NCBI RefSeq assembly: GCF_000003815.2
Contig: NC_049997.1
Location: 3,309,962-3,373,961 of the forward strand
Length of the DNA stretch: 64,000 bases
Reading direction: 5' to 3'
DNA from: Branchiostoma floridae
Taxonomy: Eukaryota > Chordata > Leptocardii > Amphioxiformes > Branchiostomatidae
Below are positions 20,360 through 31,900 of the stretch, in pieces. The translations under genes were made by a program, and so were the position numbers. A model generated the notes under the pieces. It did not search any database and was not told where the DNA came from. It was given only the letters and a program-made list of their open reading frames with translations. The stretch's first letter is position 1; every line of letters begins with the position of its first letter.

Positions 20360-20602
20360 CCCCCTTTTGATTCCGACTGTGTCGCTCACATTACATGTGC
20401 GCTACCGAAACGGGTTGCAGTCGTTAGGTTAAGCTGTGGTCCACTGTTCATTGTGCTTGTCGAAAAGAGCTAGAGGAATTTCCCCGGTACAATAAATCTG
20501 TAAATGCTGTACATAGCGAATGTCTTCTCTGTCACAACCAGTGGAAGACTAGCTAGCTCTTTAGTGAGCTAAAACTGGATAGAGATCACTTTCCTTTCAT
20601 TT
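20360..20602 (+). mobile_element. SINE, 5'-truncated (same family as 45962-46262)
   Basis: GGTTGCAGTCGTTAGG, TTCATTGTGCTTGTCGAAAA and GAGATCACTTTCCTTTCA match the copy at 45962-46262. The tRNA-related head is mostly missing. Confidence 0.75.
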
Positions 20603-20702
20603 TGTCCTTAATTAGATTTATGAAAAGTTTGGATATGGTAACGACCGGCGACCGTATGGAAAAGCGACAACTGTTTGCGAGACGGAAACTTGTGTCGCTG
20701 CT

Positions 20703-20933
20703 GTACTAGACGGCAATCGCGCTGCGCTCTCACTGCGACCTAAATAGAATATGTGTAACCTTCAATTTTACACTGGATGTATCATACAAAACGTAAAAGT
20801 GTGACTGAGGAGACAACAAAACAAACAAAGTGTATAAAGATTCGTTTCTTTTCTATACAATTCGTTTAGCGATATGTCAAATTTTAGGTCGCAGAGAGAG
20901 TGCGGCGAGAGCGCCGTCCTAGTGGAAAGGGGG
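20703..20933. mobile_element. MITE, TIR GCGCTCTCACTGCGACCTAAA (copy 1)
   Basis: CTAGACGGCAATCGCGCTGC on the left is inverted as CGAGAGCGCCGTCCTAGTGG on the right. The interior matches 29155-29363. Confidence 0.8.
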
Positions 20934-21801
20934 CATTACATGTTCTACCTGTAGTCTTTACCGTGATCCTCCCAGCACTAAATTAAAATTTCAAAATGAC
21001 CAAATTGAAGTTAATTATTCAAATTTGTCAAAATTGGCCTCTTGGGCCTTTTGTCACAATTTGTCAAAATTGTCCCTCTGGTCAGTCATTAAGGTTATTT
21101 TGAACGATTAACGCATTATAGGGGGAGTGGCGAACATTACAACGAACACAGCTCATGTAACTCAAGTGGAAATTCTGGTTGCATGAACGACACTTGTTGA
21201 CAGAGCAATGGTTGAACGCGCCGCCAAAATGTTTTATCCAAACTGTAATGGGCGTAACTCATGTTAACTGGGTGAAAATTGTAATGTCCACAAACCAATG
21301 CCCAAAAGTTCAGCAATTAAGATATATTGTCCTCTGGGGAGCCGAATCAGAAAAAAATATTAAGCCCAGCCCAACTCCTGTAATAACAGATGCTGCTTTT
21401 ATGGTGGCTGGAAACAGTATTTCGCCCATGGGGATTTACATGCTTAAGGTGAAGAGATTCGACGCAACTTTTTCAAACAGGGTGTAAAAGCAATTTGCAA
21501 GACTTAATATGTTAAAGGTCAGTGTATAGCCTACAACATATCTGATGAGCTTACCTTTGCCGGCTCGTCCTCTCTCAAAACTATAATTTCAAGCCACTTT
21601 TATTTGACCTTCAGCGGAGGTCATGGAACTGCAGCCGACTCACAGGCAGTAGCGGCAAAAGTATCAAGGCGCAAATTCACGTTGATCAAACAAATATCGT
21701 AATTCAACTTATACAGTCTCAAAGCTAATGTTATGTTTTACAATTCAACACAGTTTCCACCTTTGGGCGCAGATAAATAAGTACGGCCTTTTCCAACTAC
21801 T

Positions 21802-21900
21802 GTGACGCACTATTTTATACCCGAACTACTATTGAGGACTGGGGTCGCCCATAGATACTGTGTTATGCGACCTAAAAGACATACTAAGTCAGGTGACCAG
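21802..21900 (+). CDS. Candidate first exon of EF-Tu copy B (basic leader)
   Basis: An open frame from ATG 21802 (a second Met at 21865) ends at a consensus donor (GGTGACCAG then GTAAGG at 21901) in phase 0. That is exactly the phase needed by the first certain exon at 25968. It would add 33 residues that are Arg/Lys/His-rich with few acidic residues (MRPKRHTKSGDQ at the end), which could be a mitochondrial leader. The intron would be 4.07 kb and contain the assembly gap and a transposon. The alternative is that the true first exon lies in the gap. In copy A the same donor position reads CAG-ATAAAA and is lost. Confidence 0.4.
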
Positions 21901-22163
21901 GTAAGGTCTTCAGTAGAACAAGTTTTCTGTCGAAGACAACAGCTGATAACATCTTCAAAATCTTTGATGGGGTCATGTAAGTGCAATGTAAGAAAACTGT
22001 AATGTCTACAAATCACGAGAGAACAAGTTTTAAGTAAACAACATTTACGATTAACAAAAAGCGTTAATATTGCCCTCTGAGGAAATGAATTACCAATTCA
22101 TGATGCCCCGCCCAAATTGGATAATTACTTAGCATTGTACCAATCCACATATAAGTCAGACGA

Positions 22164-22263
22164 NNNNNNNNNNNNNNNNNNNNNNNNNNNNNNNNNNNNN
22201 NNNNNNNNNNNNNNNNNNNNNNNNNNNNNNNNNNNNNNNNNNNNNNNNNNNNNNNNNNNNNNN
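22164..22263. other. Assembly gap (100 N)
   Basis: A run of exactly 100 N, a conventional placeholder. Low-complexity G/A-rich sequence follows immediately. Confidence 1.
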
Positions 22264-22599
22264 GGGGAAAAAATCCCAAACCCTCTTTTTCCCCAGGAAA
22301 GGGGGAGGAAACCAAAGGGGTCAACCAAGTTTAGGGTAGGATTTGGCTTGTGTGATGGCCGAATGAAATCAGACCCAAAGTAAAGAGGATTGGCTTTATA
22401 ATCAAGTTTATAGGGCACAACCCGCCGTACGTGCAATTTGTCCGTACGTTTGTTTTTTTTTGGGGGGGGGGGGAGAGGCCACGTCCGCCACGTATAATGC
22501 AAGGATAGGCAAATATATCAAAGACTGCTTTGCTATTAGAAAGAGTAATGAATCTCATGTATAGCCCAACTCGATTGTAACACTATATCAAAGACTAAT

Positions 22600-22735
22600 G
22601 TGTCAGCCCTTCTTGTTACGTTAATTAGGATATCAAGTCTTATTCTCTACACCTATTTTGTACTTTGTGTAACAGTCATTGCCATACTTTGTACCATGTA
22701 CAAATGTCGAGCAATAAAGTTCTATCTATCTCTGA
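22600..22735 (+). repeat. 3' tail of a non-LTR retrotransposon
   Basis: TTTGTACCATGTACAAATGT, an AATAAA and a short TCTA-like repeat resemble the 3' end of a CR1/L2-like element. It sits in the left arm of the 22416-25193 transposon. Confidence 0.4.
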
Positions 22736-24399
22736 AAACGTTCAGGCTGTACAGGGCAGGCGCGTCGCCCGTACTGGCACGTGTGTGTGTGTGTGGGGGG
22801 GGGGGGATCCGCATCCCGATGGCACACAAGTTTTGCATGCACACAAAGTTTTACCTGCACAGGTGAGGAAAGTTCTACGGCGTGTCTACGTGCTCCAAAA
22901 TCCGTCAGATTCCTTACGAGTTCGTACGGAGGCGGTACTTACTTGCCTGGTATCCAGCCGTAATATAGCTCCCGAGTCTCTTCTCTCCAGCCGTAATATA
23001 GCTCCCGAGTCTCTTCTCTCCTCTTTGCAATTACAACAAGAGTTCGTAGACCTCAGGCCTGCATGAAATGTATTGGGTTTCTGTAGACCTATTGTGTATT
23101 TTTGCCTTTTTGTCTGTGGTACGTGGTTGGAAAAATGAGCTTTTTACCGTGTTGGTTGTGCACCATGCAAAAGTCTGACTCTGAAATTCCATTTTCTGAA
23201 TTTGTAAGTTTGGACATGGATGAACATTACTTATTTTGGATTTCTTAAGTATGTAACCAACCACAGTACTTTGAAGTTGTTGAGACGCTACCTTTTTTTG
23301 TCTCAGATGGCCCATGCACATGTAGTTACTCTGTCACATGATATACTAATATCTTCCTATTTCAATGTACTGACCTAATGCAGCTGCTAAGTCTCCTTGG
23401 TTTGTGTTCTTCCAATGATATTCATTAAAGATTTATTTCTGGGGTGTTATTCACTTGACATCGGAATGTTACTTGCATAATTTGACCAATGATACTTTTA
23501 TCTGTAGTTCCATAGACATTAGACAATATGAATAGTGGTAGCCCCCATGCAGCAGCAACAGTTAGTCCCCAGGGTGGTATGATATTTTCATTCAATCCAT
23601 CCAACCCAAACCTAAATCTCCTGTAGTATCTAAGCCAAATTTAACAGCATAATAATTTACTATGAAAAATGTCCTTGTCAATCCCATTTATAGATGGCAA
23701 GCTGCTGGCAATGGAAGCTTTGAAAAGTTCAGAAGCTGTTGTAGTCAGAGCAAACACCCAGCAAACATCCCCGCAAACCAATGAGCAGTTGCTTAGAAGG
23801 GGAATTTCATCATATATTTGCCGCGACAAAATGCAACAAACGATACTGAATTTAAAACAGAACAAAGCTAAGCCTCCACCACTTAACCCTGCCTGTACCA
23901 TAGATTAAGCAGGCCCGAAAACCAAGCGAATATGACTAGCCCAAAACAACAAATTACCTGTATACAGTATGGAAATGGCATTACCAAAGAAACAAAAAGA
24001 AACACAGGACAAATCATACACATACCTTTCTCTTATGCCCACACTCTATACAGTTCTCCTCCACATTAGAAAATTGCATCTTCTTCTGTTTAAGTTCAAG
24101 TTCAACCATGATTGCCAACAGGGTAAAGGAACTTGTACCGGAACTTAAAACTCAGTACTATACAGCTCTAGAAACACCACAAAGAGTAATAAGCAAACTC
24201 CAATTATACCTGACCAACAGATATATAATCTGGCACACTCCCGTCATCTGGCAAACTGTCAGTGCCACTAAGTAACCTGATACATTGAAGGTGGCCCAGG
24301 CCAGATGATGGTTCTGCACCCAACCATAATCTGTTTTTAAAACCAAGCAGATATTGGGAGGATGCCCCAACCACACAAAAACAGGGTCAACCTATACAG

Positions 24400-24970
24400 T
24401 ATCAAGTTCAAGCACTAGGAGGCCCAAAATCAAACCTGACCACCAGGACACCACAAACAACTCACGTACCAAATAGCAACACAATGGCACCTTGCGTTCC
24501 GGAGATACAGCGCACGCCCCGTGCCCGCACAAAAGGTAACCTAAAATGTCAAGTTCAAGCACCAAGGGCGTCAAAATTGAGCATTATTCAGCCACCGCCG
24601 ACACATGTGCCAAATATCATCGCGCCAGCACCAGCCGTTCAGAAGATATAACTCCGGAAACACCCGTCCCGGACACAAAATTCGACCTGCCGGGTCAAGT
24701 TCAAACGCGACAAGGCCCAAAGTCAATCCTAGGCAACAGGCAACAACCCCCCACCCATGCACCAAAAATCGTCGCAATCGCGCGTATCGTTCCGGACACA
24801 CAGCGCCAAAAGTGCCCCAAAAACACCAAAAATGCCACCTGCAATGTCAAGTTCAAATGCCAGGAGGCCCAAAATCAAACCTGAGTGTTAGGCTACCACC
24901 CCCAACCCACGTACCAAAAATCGTCATGCTCGCACCATCCGTTCACGAGATACAGCGCCCTACATCCCCG
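24400..24970. repeat. About 150-bp imperfect tandem repeat
   Basis: Units start with CAAGTTCAA at about 24402, 24550, 24695 and 24847. They share AGGCCCAAA-TCAA, a CC-CCCA-C--ACCAAAAATCGTC-like phrase and GTTC-GGAGATACAGCGC. Upstream DNA from about 24040 is similar but more degenerate. Confidence 0.6.
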
Positions 24971-25198
24971 GCTACCGAAAAGTTCCCACCAGCATCAAAA
25001 CCATACCTGCATACATGCAGGTAATTACGTTTGTACAAACGTAATTGCAATTGCAAGGAGGAGAGAAGAGACTCGGGAGCTATATTACGGCTGGATACCA
25101 GGCTAGGTACTTACCACTTACGGATCCCAAAAGATTGGCCACGTTTCGGCACGTAGACAACACATATTTGCACGTACGGCGGGTTGTGCCCTTAGCTT

Positions 25199-25292
25199 TA
25201 GGTAACGTGCGTAATCCAGTGATTAGCTGCCCCGACACGGCCGGAACTAGAGGCCATGAGTTCGGTCCCAGCTGTGTCTCTCTCCCGACATG
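25199..25292 (+). mobile_element. SINE head fragment
   Basis: GTAACGTGCGTAATCCAGTG (A-box-like) then GAACTAGAGGCCATGAGTTC (B-box region) match the tRNA-derived head of the 45962-46262 SINE. It is followed at once by a partial MITE of the 18447 family (25293-25356). Confidence 0.65.
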
Positions 25293-25967
25293 TAATCTAC
25301 AAGCAGATTCTACAATGGCATAAGATAGTACCAAACTGGCCAAGGAGTGTAGGTCTGTGAGCAGGTTTGGGCGGGCGATTACACGGGCTTCGGGTGATTT
25401 TTCACCGTGAGCTCGGCCGGCATTCTCGGCGAGGTCTCGGCGGCGGTTTTTGAGCTTTTTATGACTTCATAATTCCCACTGCCTACTACTGATTTAAAAA
25501 CAAGATTGCATTGGTTCAACCCTAGCGCCACATTTTTGCATGAGTTGGTTGTCTACAATGCATATCAATGGAATTAACGCGAGCACACCCGGGTCCATTT
25601 TATGATGTAGTCTGTTCAGCAACAATTACCACTGCTCAGCCCGGGCTCGCCTTATGTCCCAACCTCCCGCGGAAAATTCGACACAATTTCTCTTAAATGA
25701 TGGACCAATAAGAGCAAGGCTTGAAAATCTGCTCAAGTTGATTGGTCAAATTTTCTTTGTTGCTTTGACTACGAGGGTCTTTGTCCTTCGTAGTCGTTTA
25801 TGTTAGCTAAATTTGTTATGAAACTTTTCTTAGATATGAAAATACAAAAGTAGAGGAATAGAAAAAAAATGTATCGTCACTGTGATTTGGGTGTTTAATT
25901 TGCAACATTCATTTCACTGCACTTTTCCTTAGTGTGTGTACTAATATTTTCCCTTTTGTAATTGCAG

Positions 25968-28900
25968 GAGAAGTTTGAGCGTACCAAGCCCCGCATCCAT
26001 GTTGGAACCATCGGCCACGTGGATCATGGGAAAACCACGCTTACTGCTGCCCTGTGTACAACACGTAAGTTTTAAATCAATAATTTATTCCAGAGGGTGA
26101 AAAATCGAAGTTTCTACTAAATGCCCAGTCCATTTCACAAAATAACGCACAAATACCGGCTGTCAAATCCACCTGTGGTATATACTTAATACCACTAGTA
26201 TTACATTTAATCATTAGCCTAACGATAAGACTACTACCTATGTGAGAATAGAAGACGTAAGAGAGTTTTAAAACAATTATCGTAATTTCTGCAGACTCAT
26301 ATATACATAACAATATTATACGCAAATATTAGTATATTTACGTATCTATAACGATGATATTACGTCTATTCAATGATCTGGTTTCTATATTTAGCTAGTC
26401 TATTCTTAAATTCCTACGGTGGATTTTGTTTTAAAGGCCATCTTTAAGTTTTAGCTTGGCAATATCATCCCGATGCGTTTTTCTTCTTTATACTAGCTTT
26501 ACATAGAATACACTATCGCTGTTTAGCGTGTTTAAGATGTTAATAACACAGTATACGCTTTTTTTTGTTCATCTAGTGGCTAAAATGTATGGGGGCGCAC
26601 CGAAAGACATTGCGTCCATCGACAACGCTCCTGAAGAAAAATCACGAGGAATAAGCATCAACATTGCGCATGTAGAATACAGCACTCCGACAAGGCATTA
26701 TGATCACATCGACTGCCCCGGACACGAAGACTACGTGAAGGTAATTTTGTACTTAGAATTACAGAAACTGTATTCTATTCACCTTGACCTGTAGTGAACT
26801 TATAATAGAGCGTACAATAAAGGTACGTTTCTTTGCATTCTTTGTAATACCACTTCTATGGTAAGGTGGGTTCACACCTGCGTATATATTCATATCCGCA
26901 TGAGGCGCGCATGGGAGTATTTGACCTCCACAGGTCGTTGTAAAAATAATAGAAATTGGACAAACGTAAACAGGTAACATGTCGGACGAGTTAGCTGGGT
27001 CGCTAACATTACTTCTCGGTCAGCTAACTCATCTGGTATGTTATGTATCTATATTTGTCCAATTTGTACTATTTTTCCCCCGACCTGTGGAGCCTGGTAG
27101 AGACTAAGAGCTTCATACGCACCTCAAACGGACTTGAATATATACGCATGTGTGAACCCACCTGTAGTAAAGGTGGGTTTACACCTGCGTATATTTTCAT
27201 GCCGCATGAGTTCCGTTTTGACATTTTTCGACATTTTGGTTGATTTCTTCAATACGCGGCCGCACGCACAAGTCGCACCTCTATCGCATCTGAATCGTCT
27301 TTAGAAAGTTTCACGTACGCAGGCAAACGAAAATATACGCCCAGTTCGCCTGATAGTTTTGGACATGCACAAAACTATCATTCGTACGCAGTTTGGTGCC
27401 CAAAACGTTATGGATGCGCAATACAGTGGTCCCACGTCGGTCGATTGCGCTATGAAGACGCTACATGTTTGCGCTTCATACGCAGTAATACGCGGAAATC
27501 GCGGTATTGCGAGTACATAGCGTTCTTACAGCGCAGACACAACGCACCATGAGCGACCGTATAACGAATGCACACATAGATCACGATTTAGTACCGTGCG
27601 TTCTGCGATCGCTTTGCGCATACTACGCGTACTGATAGCGTGATCGACACACACTCCAGATTTGGAATAAATACGAAGGTGCATCTGACTCCAGACAAAA
27701 AAAATCATCTCAAGATGTATATAACTTTATTGCACAACAATTGTACGAGGTACAAAGTATGGCATCTACATAACTATAGTGCTATAACTTAACTTAAGGC
27801 TTATCTAACTAATACAGGAGTTGTAGTATGGGATAAGTTTCTTACAATCATTGGAGGCTTTTACAATCATTTGGGGAATTTCTAATGTCCAAACCTTCTT
27901 TGATATATTTTCCTATATCTGCCATGCAGGGATTGTCACATGTCATTATGTATTTGAATTTGCACTTCAGGTCCATTTGGATAAATCCTTGTGTACAAAA
28001 TGACAGCCTTCTGTATAGAGAATTGCGTATATCGGAATATTTGGGACATACAACCATAAAGTGATATTCGTCTTCTATTAGCTCTGGACAGTATGGACAA
28101 ATCCTCTGGTCGATAGGGATTTTTTGGAATCTTCCGGTTTATGATGTCAGATCCAGGCCAGGACCGACGAATTTGTACCGGGGGCATGGAGAGATGGTCA
28201 CAACTTGAAGGACACCATGAATGCAGGACACTGGTCCCAACAGAGCCTCCAGGGACGGGAAGATGTAGAGGAACCTGCTCAAGCACTGGGTCAATTTGTG
28301 TGACACACGTGCCATTTTGTGTAACAGATATTTGACTTAATTTGCTGATAATGGCACTTTTTTGTGTGTAGAACCACATGATATAAAGGTGCAATATAGA
28401 GCCATATTACAACTTGAAAGAGGGCGTAAGGTTTCATAATTGTTTAATTTACGTGTTTGATAAAGATCTTGAATACGTTTTGTGGTGTGTATGGTTGTGA
28501 TAATGTGATTTTTATAGTAGTTGAAATACTAAGATGATATGGGAAATCATTAAGGACAAAGTGAAAACAAACACAATGTTAACAGTGCACATAACTTTTT
28601 AAGGTAAATGATGGCCCACATTACTGTAAAAGCACAGTGTCACTGCTTCACTGCTTCGCAAATGAATAAAAAAAAACTCTTCACTGTTTACTTGTCAATG
28701 TTCTACTTGCACTGCCTGTAAACAAAAGCATACGTAGTACAAAGGGTTCCTCTAACAAAAATACTCCATTGGCAATGCTCGCAAACAAAAGTATATGTAA
28801 CAGAAACTGTTCCTCTGACACACCTGAAATGCGTTTGGAATGCAGTTAGCACCAGGTGCGCCAGGCATGCGGTCGGTAGACGTTGTGTGCGTCCGGAAAA

Positions 28901-31900
28901 CGCCCAACATACGTACCCCATACGAATCTATTCGCAGTACTGAAAATTTTGTTGCGCATTTCAGTTGCAATCATACGCATCTCATGCGAAATGAAAACGC
29001 TGAAGTCGTAATTCAAACGCCAGATGGGCTCGACGTACAATGTAATTTATTCCCAAAAAAATCCAAATGTTGGGCGTTCGGCCGCGTATTGACAAAATTT
29101 CATGCGGAAATCATGCGTACTTGAAAATATACGCAGGTGTAAACCCACCTTAAGACCCCCTTTCCATTAGACGGCGATCACGCTGCGCTCTCACTGCGAC
29201 TTAAATCTGATATGTGTATCCTTCGCTTTCACACTGGGTATGTTATACAAAACGTAAAAGTGTGACTGAGAAGACAACAAAACACACAAAGTATAAGATT
29301 ATTCGTTTCTTTTCTATACAATTCGTTGAGTGATGTGTCAAACTTTATGTCGTAGAGAGATCGAGCGCGGATTTAGGGGGGGCGCGCGCCCCCCCTTTGG
29401 CTGGACCCCCAAAAAATTCGGCTGGACCACCAAAAAAAAAGGAATTCCACAAATAAATCCAGAAAATCAGCGAACCTAGTTTCAGCGAAGCGGCGACAAT
29501 ACAAAGCCGCTAACCAACAATGCCAAGGCGCACTCCTCCCGCTTTTACTTCCTCATTGCGTCGGTCTTTGCGGGCATAGCCAGAATGTTCCGTAACCAGA
29601 ACGTTGGCAATACTCCCGCCCTCCTTCGGAACTCGCTTATGTTCCATCTGACTCTAATATTGTTATTATATTTGCTATTTTGGTGCCCTATTAGCCCATG
29701 TGGACTGAGCGACGCAAGATACAATCAAGGAGGTTATATTCTGAATATAACCTCTTGATACAATACATGTTGATTCATACTGTGACGGTAAATGTCAGGA
29801 GTAAAAATGTGTCAAACTTACGATATGTCTCCGCTAAGGGACTTGACGATATTTACCGGGGGGAGGGCTGATACAAAATGGGTCAGGTAAAAAAAACGGC
29901 GATCTTTTCCACTACACATGTACGATATTTACACAAAAGAAACTAAATTAATGTTCTACTTGGAAGAGACTTGGGTACATTTTAGTGATATCGTGACGAA
30001 AACCGCTTCAATACTGCTGTAATCATTCCAAAACGGGAGTTATTTCGGCCAACCAACAAACTTGCCGAAAAATTTTCGCGCCATCATATGCATGATTACG
30101 TCATATGCACGCAGCAGAGAGCCCGCCGTCACGAAAGTAAACATCGTAATGTTTCATCCCGTTGCCGTCCGTGAACCATTCCGTTTACAAAGAACCGATG
30201 CACACAGGATTGATATTGATACCAATTTTAGTCTTCGTAAACTTTGTGCGAACATGGAATTACACGACAGAGGCGGCTGCAGCAAATTTCTTATGGGGAG
30301 GGCGAACTATATTGACGTAATCCTAGGGGGTCCGGGGGTATGCTCTCCCGGGAAAATTTTGAAATCTTGACTATCTGAAACGATCTTTCCTAACTTTTGA
30401 TGGACAAATTTGCTGGCAGACTAAGCTAAGTTTAATAGCCTTTCTAGTAGGGTTTTTAGCTTATATTATTGAGGGCGACGACGCCCCCAACGTATTTTCA
30501 CAACTTCGAGCGCACGAGCCGTCGCAAGGTAGGTCTGGAGAAAAATGTTGAAATTTGAACCCTCTGAAACAGGATTTTCTGCACTTTGAGGGATAAAATT
30601 TGCTGGTAGACTATGCTAAATGTAATGACATTTCTGTCAGAGGAAAAGATTTTTGATGGCGACGAGCGCCAGAGCGTCGTGGGCGCCGGAGGCGCAAGCC
30701 GTCGCCAGGCACGTCCAGAGAAAAAATGAAATCTTGACCACCTGAAACTTCATTTCCTGCGTTTTAGGGGCACATTTTGCTTGTATTTTTAAGGCCCCTT
30801 TTTAATAGGCAATTTATTTTCAATGGCCCTCCCCCCGGCTCAAGACATGTTTCGATGGCCGTTCCCCCATGCCAAAAATATGATTGTTGAATGTGAGATT
30901 GTTAACTATAAAAATCAGTGTTCGTTCGTTTATTATATTTGTTCAGCCCTAAAAGTCAGTGTTGATTTGTTGGTTATTTTTGCACAGAAATGGCTCTAAA
31001 ATGCACCAGAGAGCCTCTTTATTTTAAAAAGTTCTCGGGGGAGGCCCCCCAAACCCCCCCCCCCCCAACGAGAGGGGGGGGGGAACCCCCCTCTCGTGCT
31101 CTCCCCCGCGCAGCTACGCTGCGCATTCGTGGCCTTCGGCCACGACCTGAGGTGCGACAGCATATGCGCCCCCCCTTTGCAAAATCCTGGATCCGCCCCT
31201 ACATGTACTGAATTTTACTGCCTTATGACGGAAAATGTTGTCTTGAGACTCGTCCTAAGCTATTGTCGGTTTTGTCAGAACGTTAAGTGGAAAAAAATAA
31301 CTTAGTACGTATGTGGCTGCACATGGCTTAAATTAACCCTTAAACTGCCAAAGATGTATCCGGCACACATATACATGTCCTGTGTGCCGCACCCGGATAT
31401 ATCAGCGTAGCAACTTTGCGCGCGCGTAGCGCACGAACCCCAGAAGTTAGGGACTTCGGCCTTGTTCGGGGGGTTCTTTTGGAGGTCAGCAGACAACCCT
31501 GGCACTGATAGCATTTTATAGTGCTGAAACTCTGGCAGTTTTTAAGATACTTTAAGCTGTCCATATACCAGCGTCAGTGAAAGACCCTTCGTGAAAATTT
31601 AATGTCACCATTGCCGTGCTACCGCCTTGAATGGTTTGCTCTCATAGTTCTTCACTTTGGATACACTATCAAAGCACAATGTACTCTTACAAAATACAAA
31701 GAATCCAACTCTATTCTCCTTGCCCAGAACATGATCACTGGCGCCGTTAAGATGAACGGAGCAATTCTGACCGTATCGGCTACTGACGGACCCATGCCGC
31801 AGACAAGGGAACACGTCCTACTGGCCAGACAGGTTAGTTGGGAAAAACTTGACAACTGTTGAAACATTTATTATGTTACCTTTACAGAAGGGAACATATT

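Larger units (their letters stand above)
19509..21801. other. Shared 5' region of the divergent EF-Tu genes
   Basis: 19520-19690 (minus strand) matches 21800-22000 (plus strand) as an inverted duplicate, including a shared frame spelling CRRQQL. The interval between the two holds a SINE fragment, a MITE and a tRNA-like segment. No TATA box or other promoter element is convincing. Confidence 0.5.
22416..25193. mobile_element. DNA transposon with long TIRs, TIR GGGCACAACCCGCCGTACGT
   Basis: GGGCACAACCCGCCGTACGT at the left is exactly inverted at the right (GTACGGCGGGTTGTGCCC, ends 25191). The inner parts of the arms also pair: ATCCAGCCGTAATATAGCTC near 22960 and its complement near 25080, with a short direct duplicate in the left arm. 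The left arm is interrupted at about 22450-22750, partly by a retrotransposon tail. The interior holds repeats of about 150 bp and no transposase. No clear target-site duplication is seen. Confidence 0.7.

Noticed and set aside
21543-21560. Minus-strand donor (GGCAAAG/GTAAGC) as first exon end of EF-Tu copy A
   Set aside because: The frame (REDEPAK) fits, but an in-frame stop lies just upstream and there is no Met; the ATG-TCT-AAG exon at 19508 is better.
22064-22502. Open frames running through the N block
   Set aside because: They are created by unknown bases.
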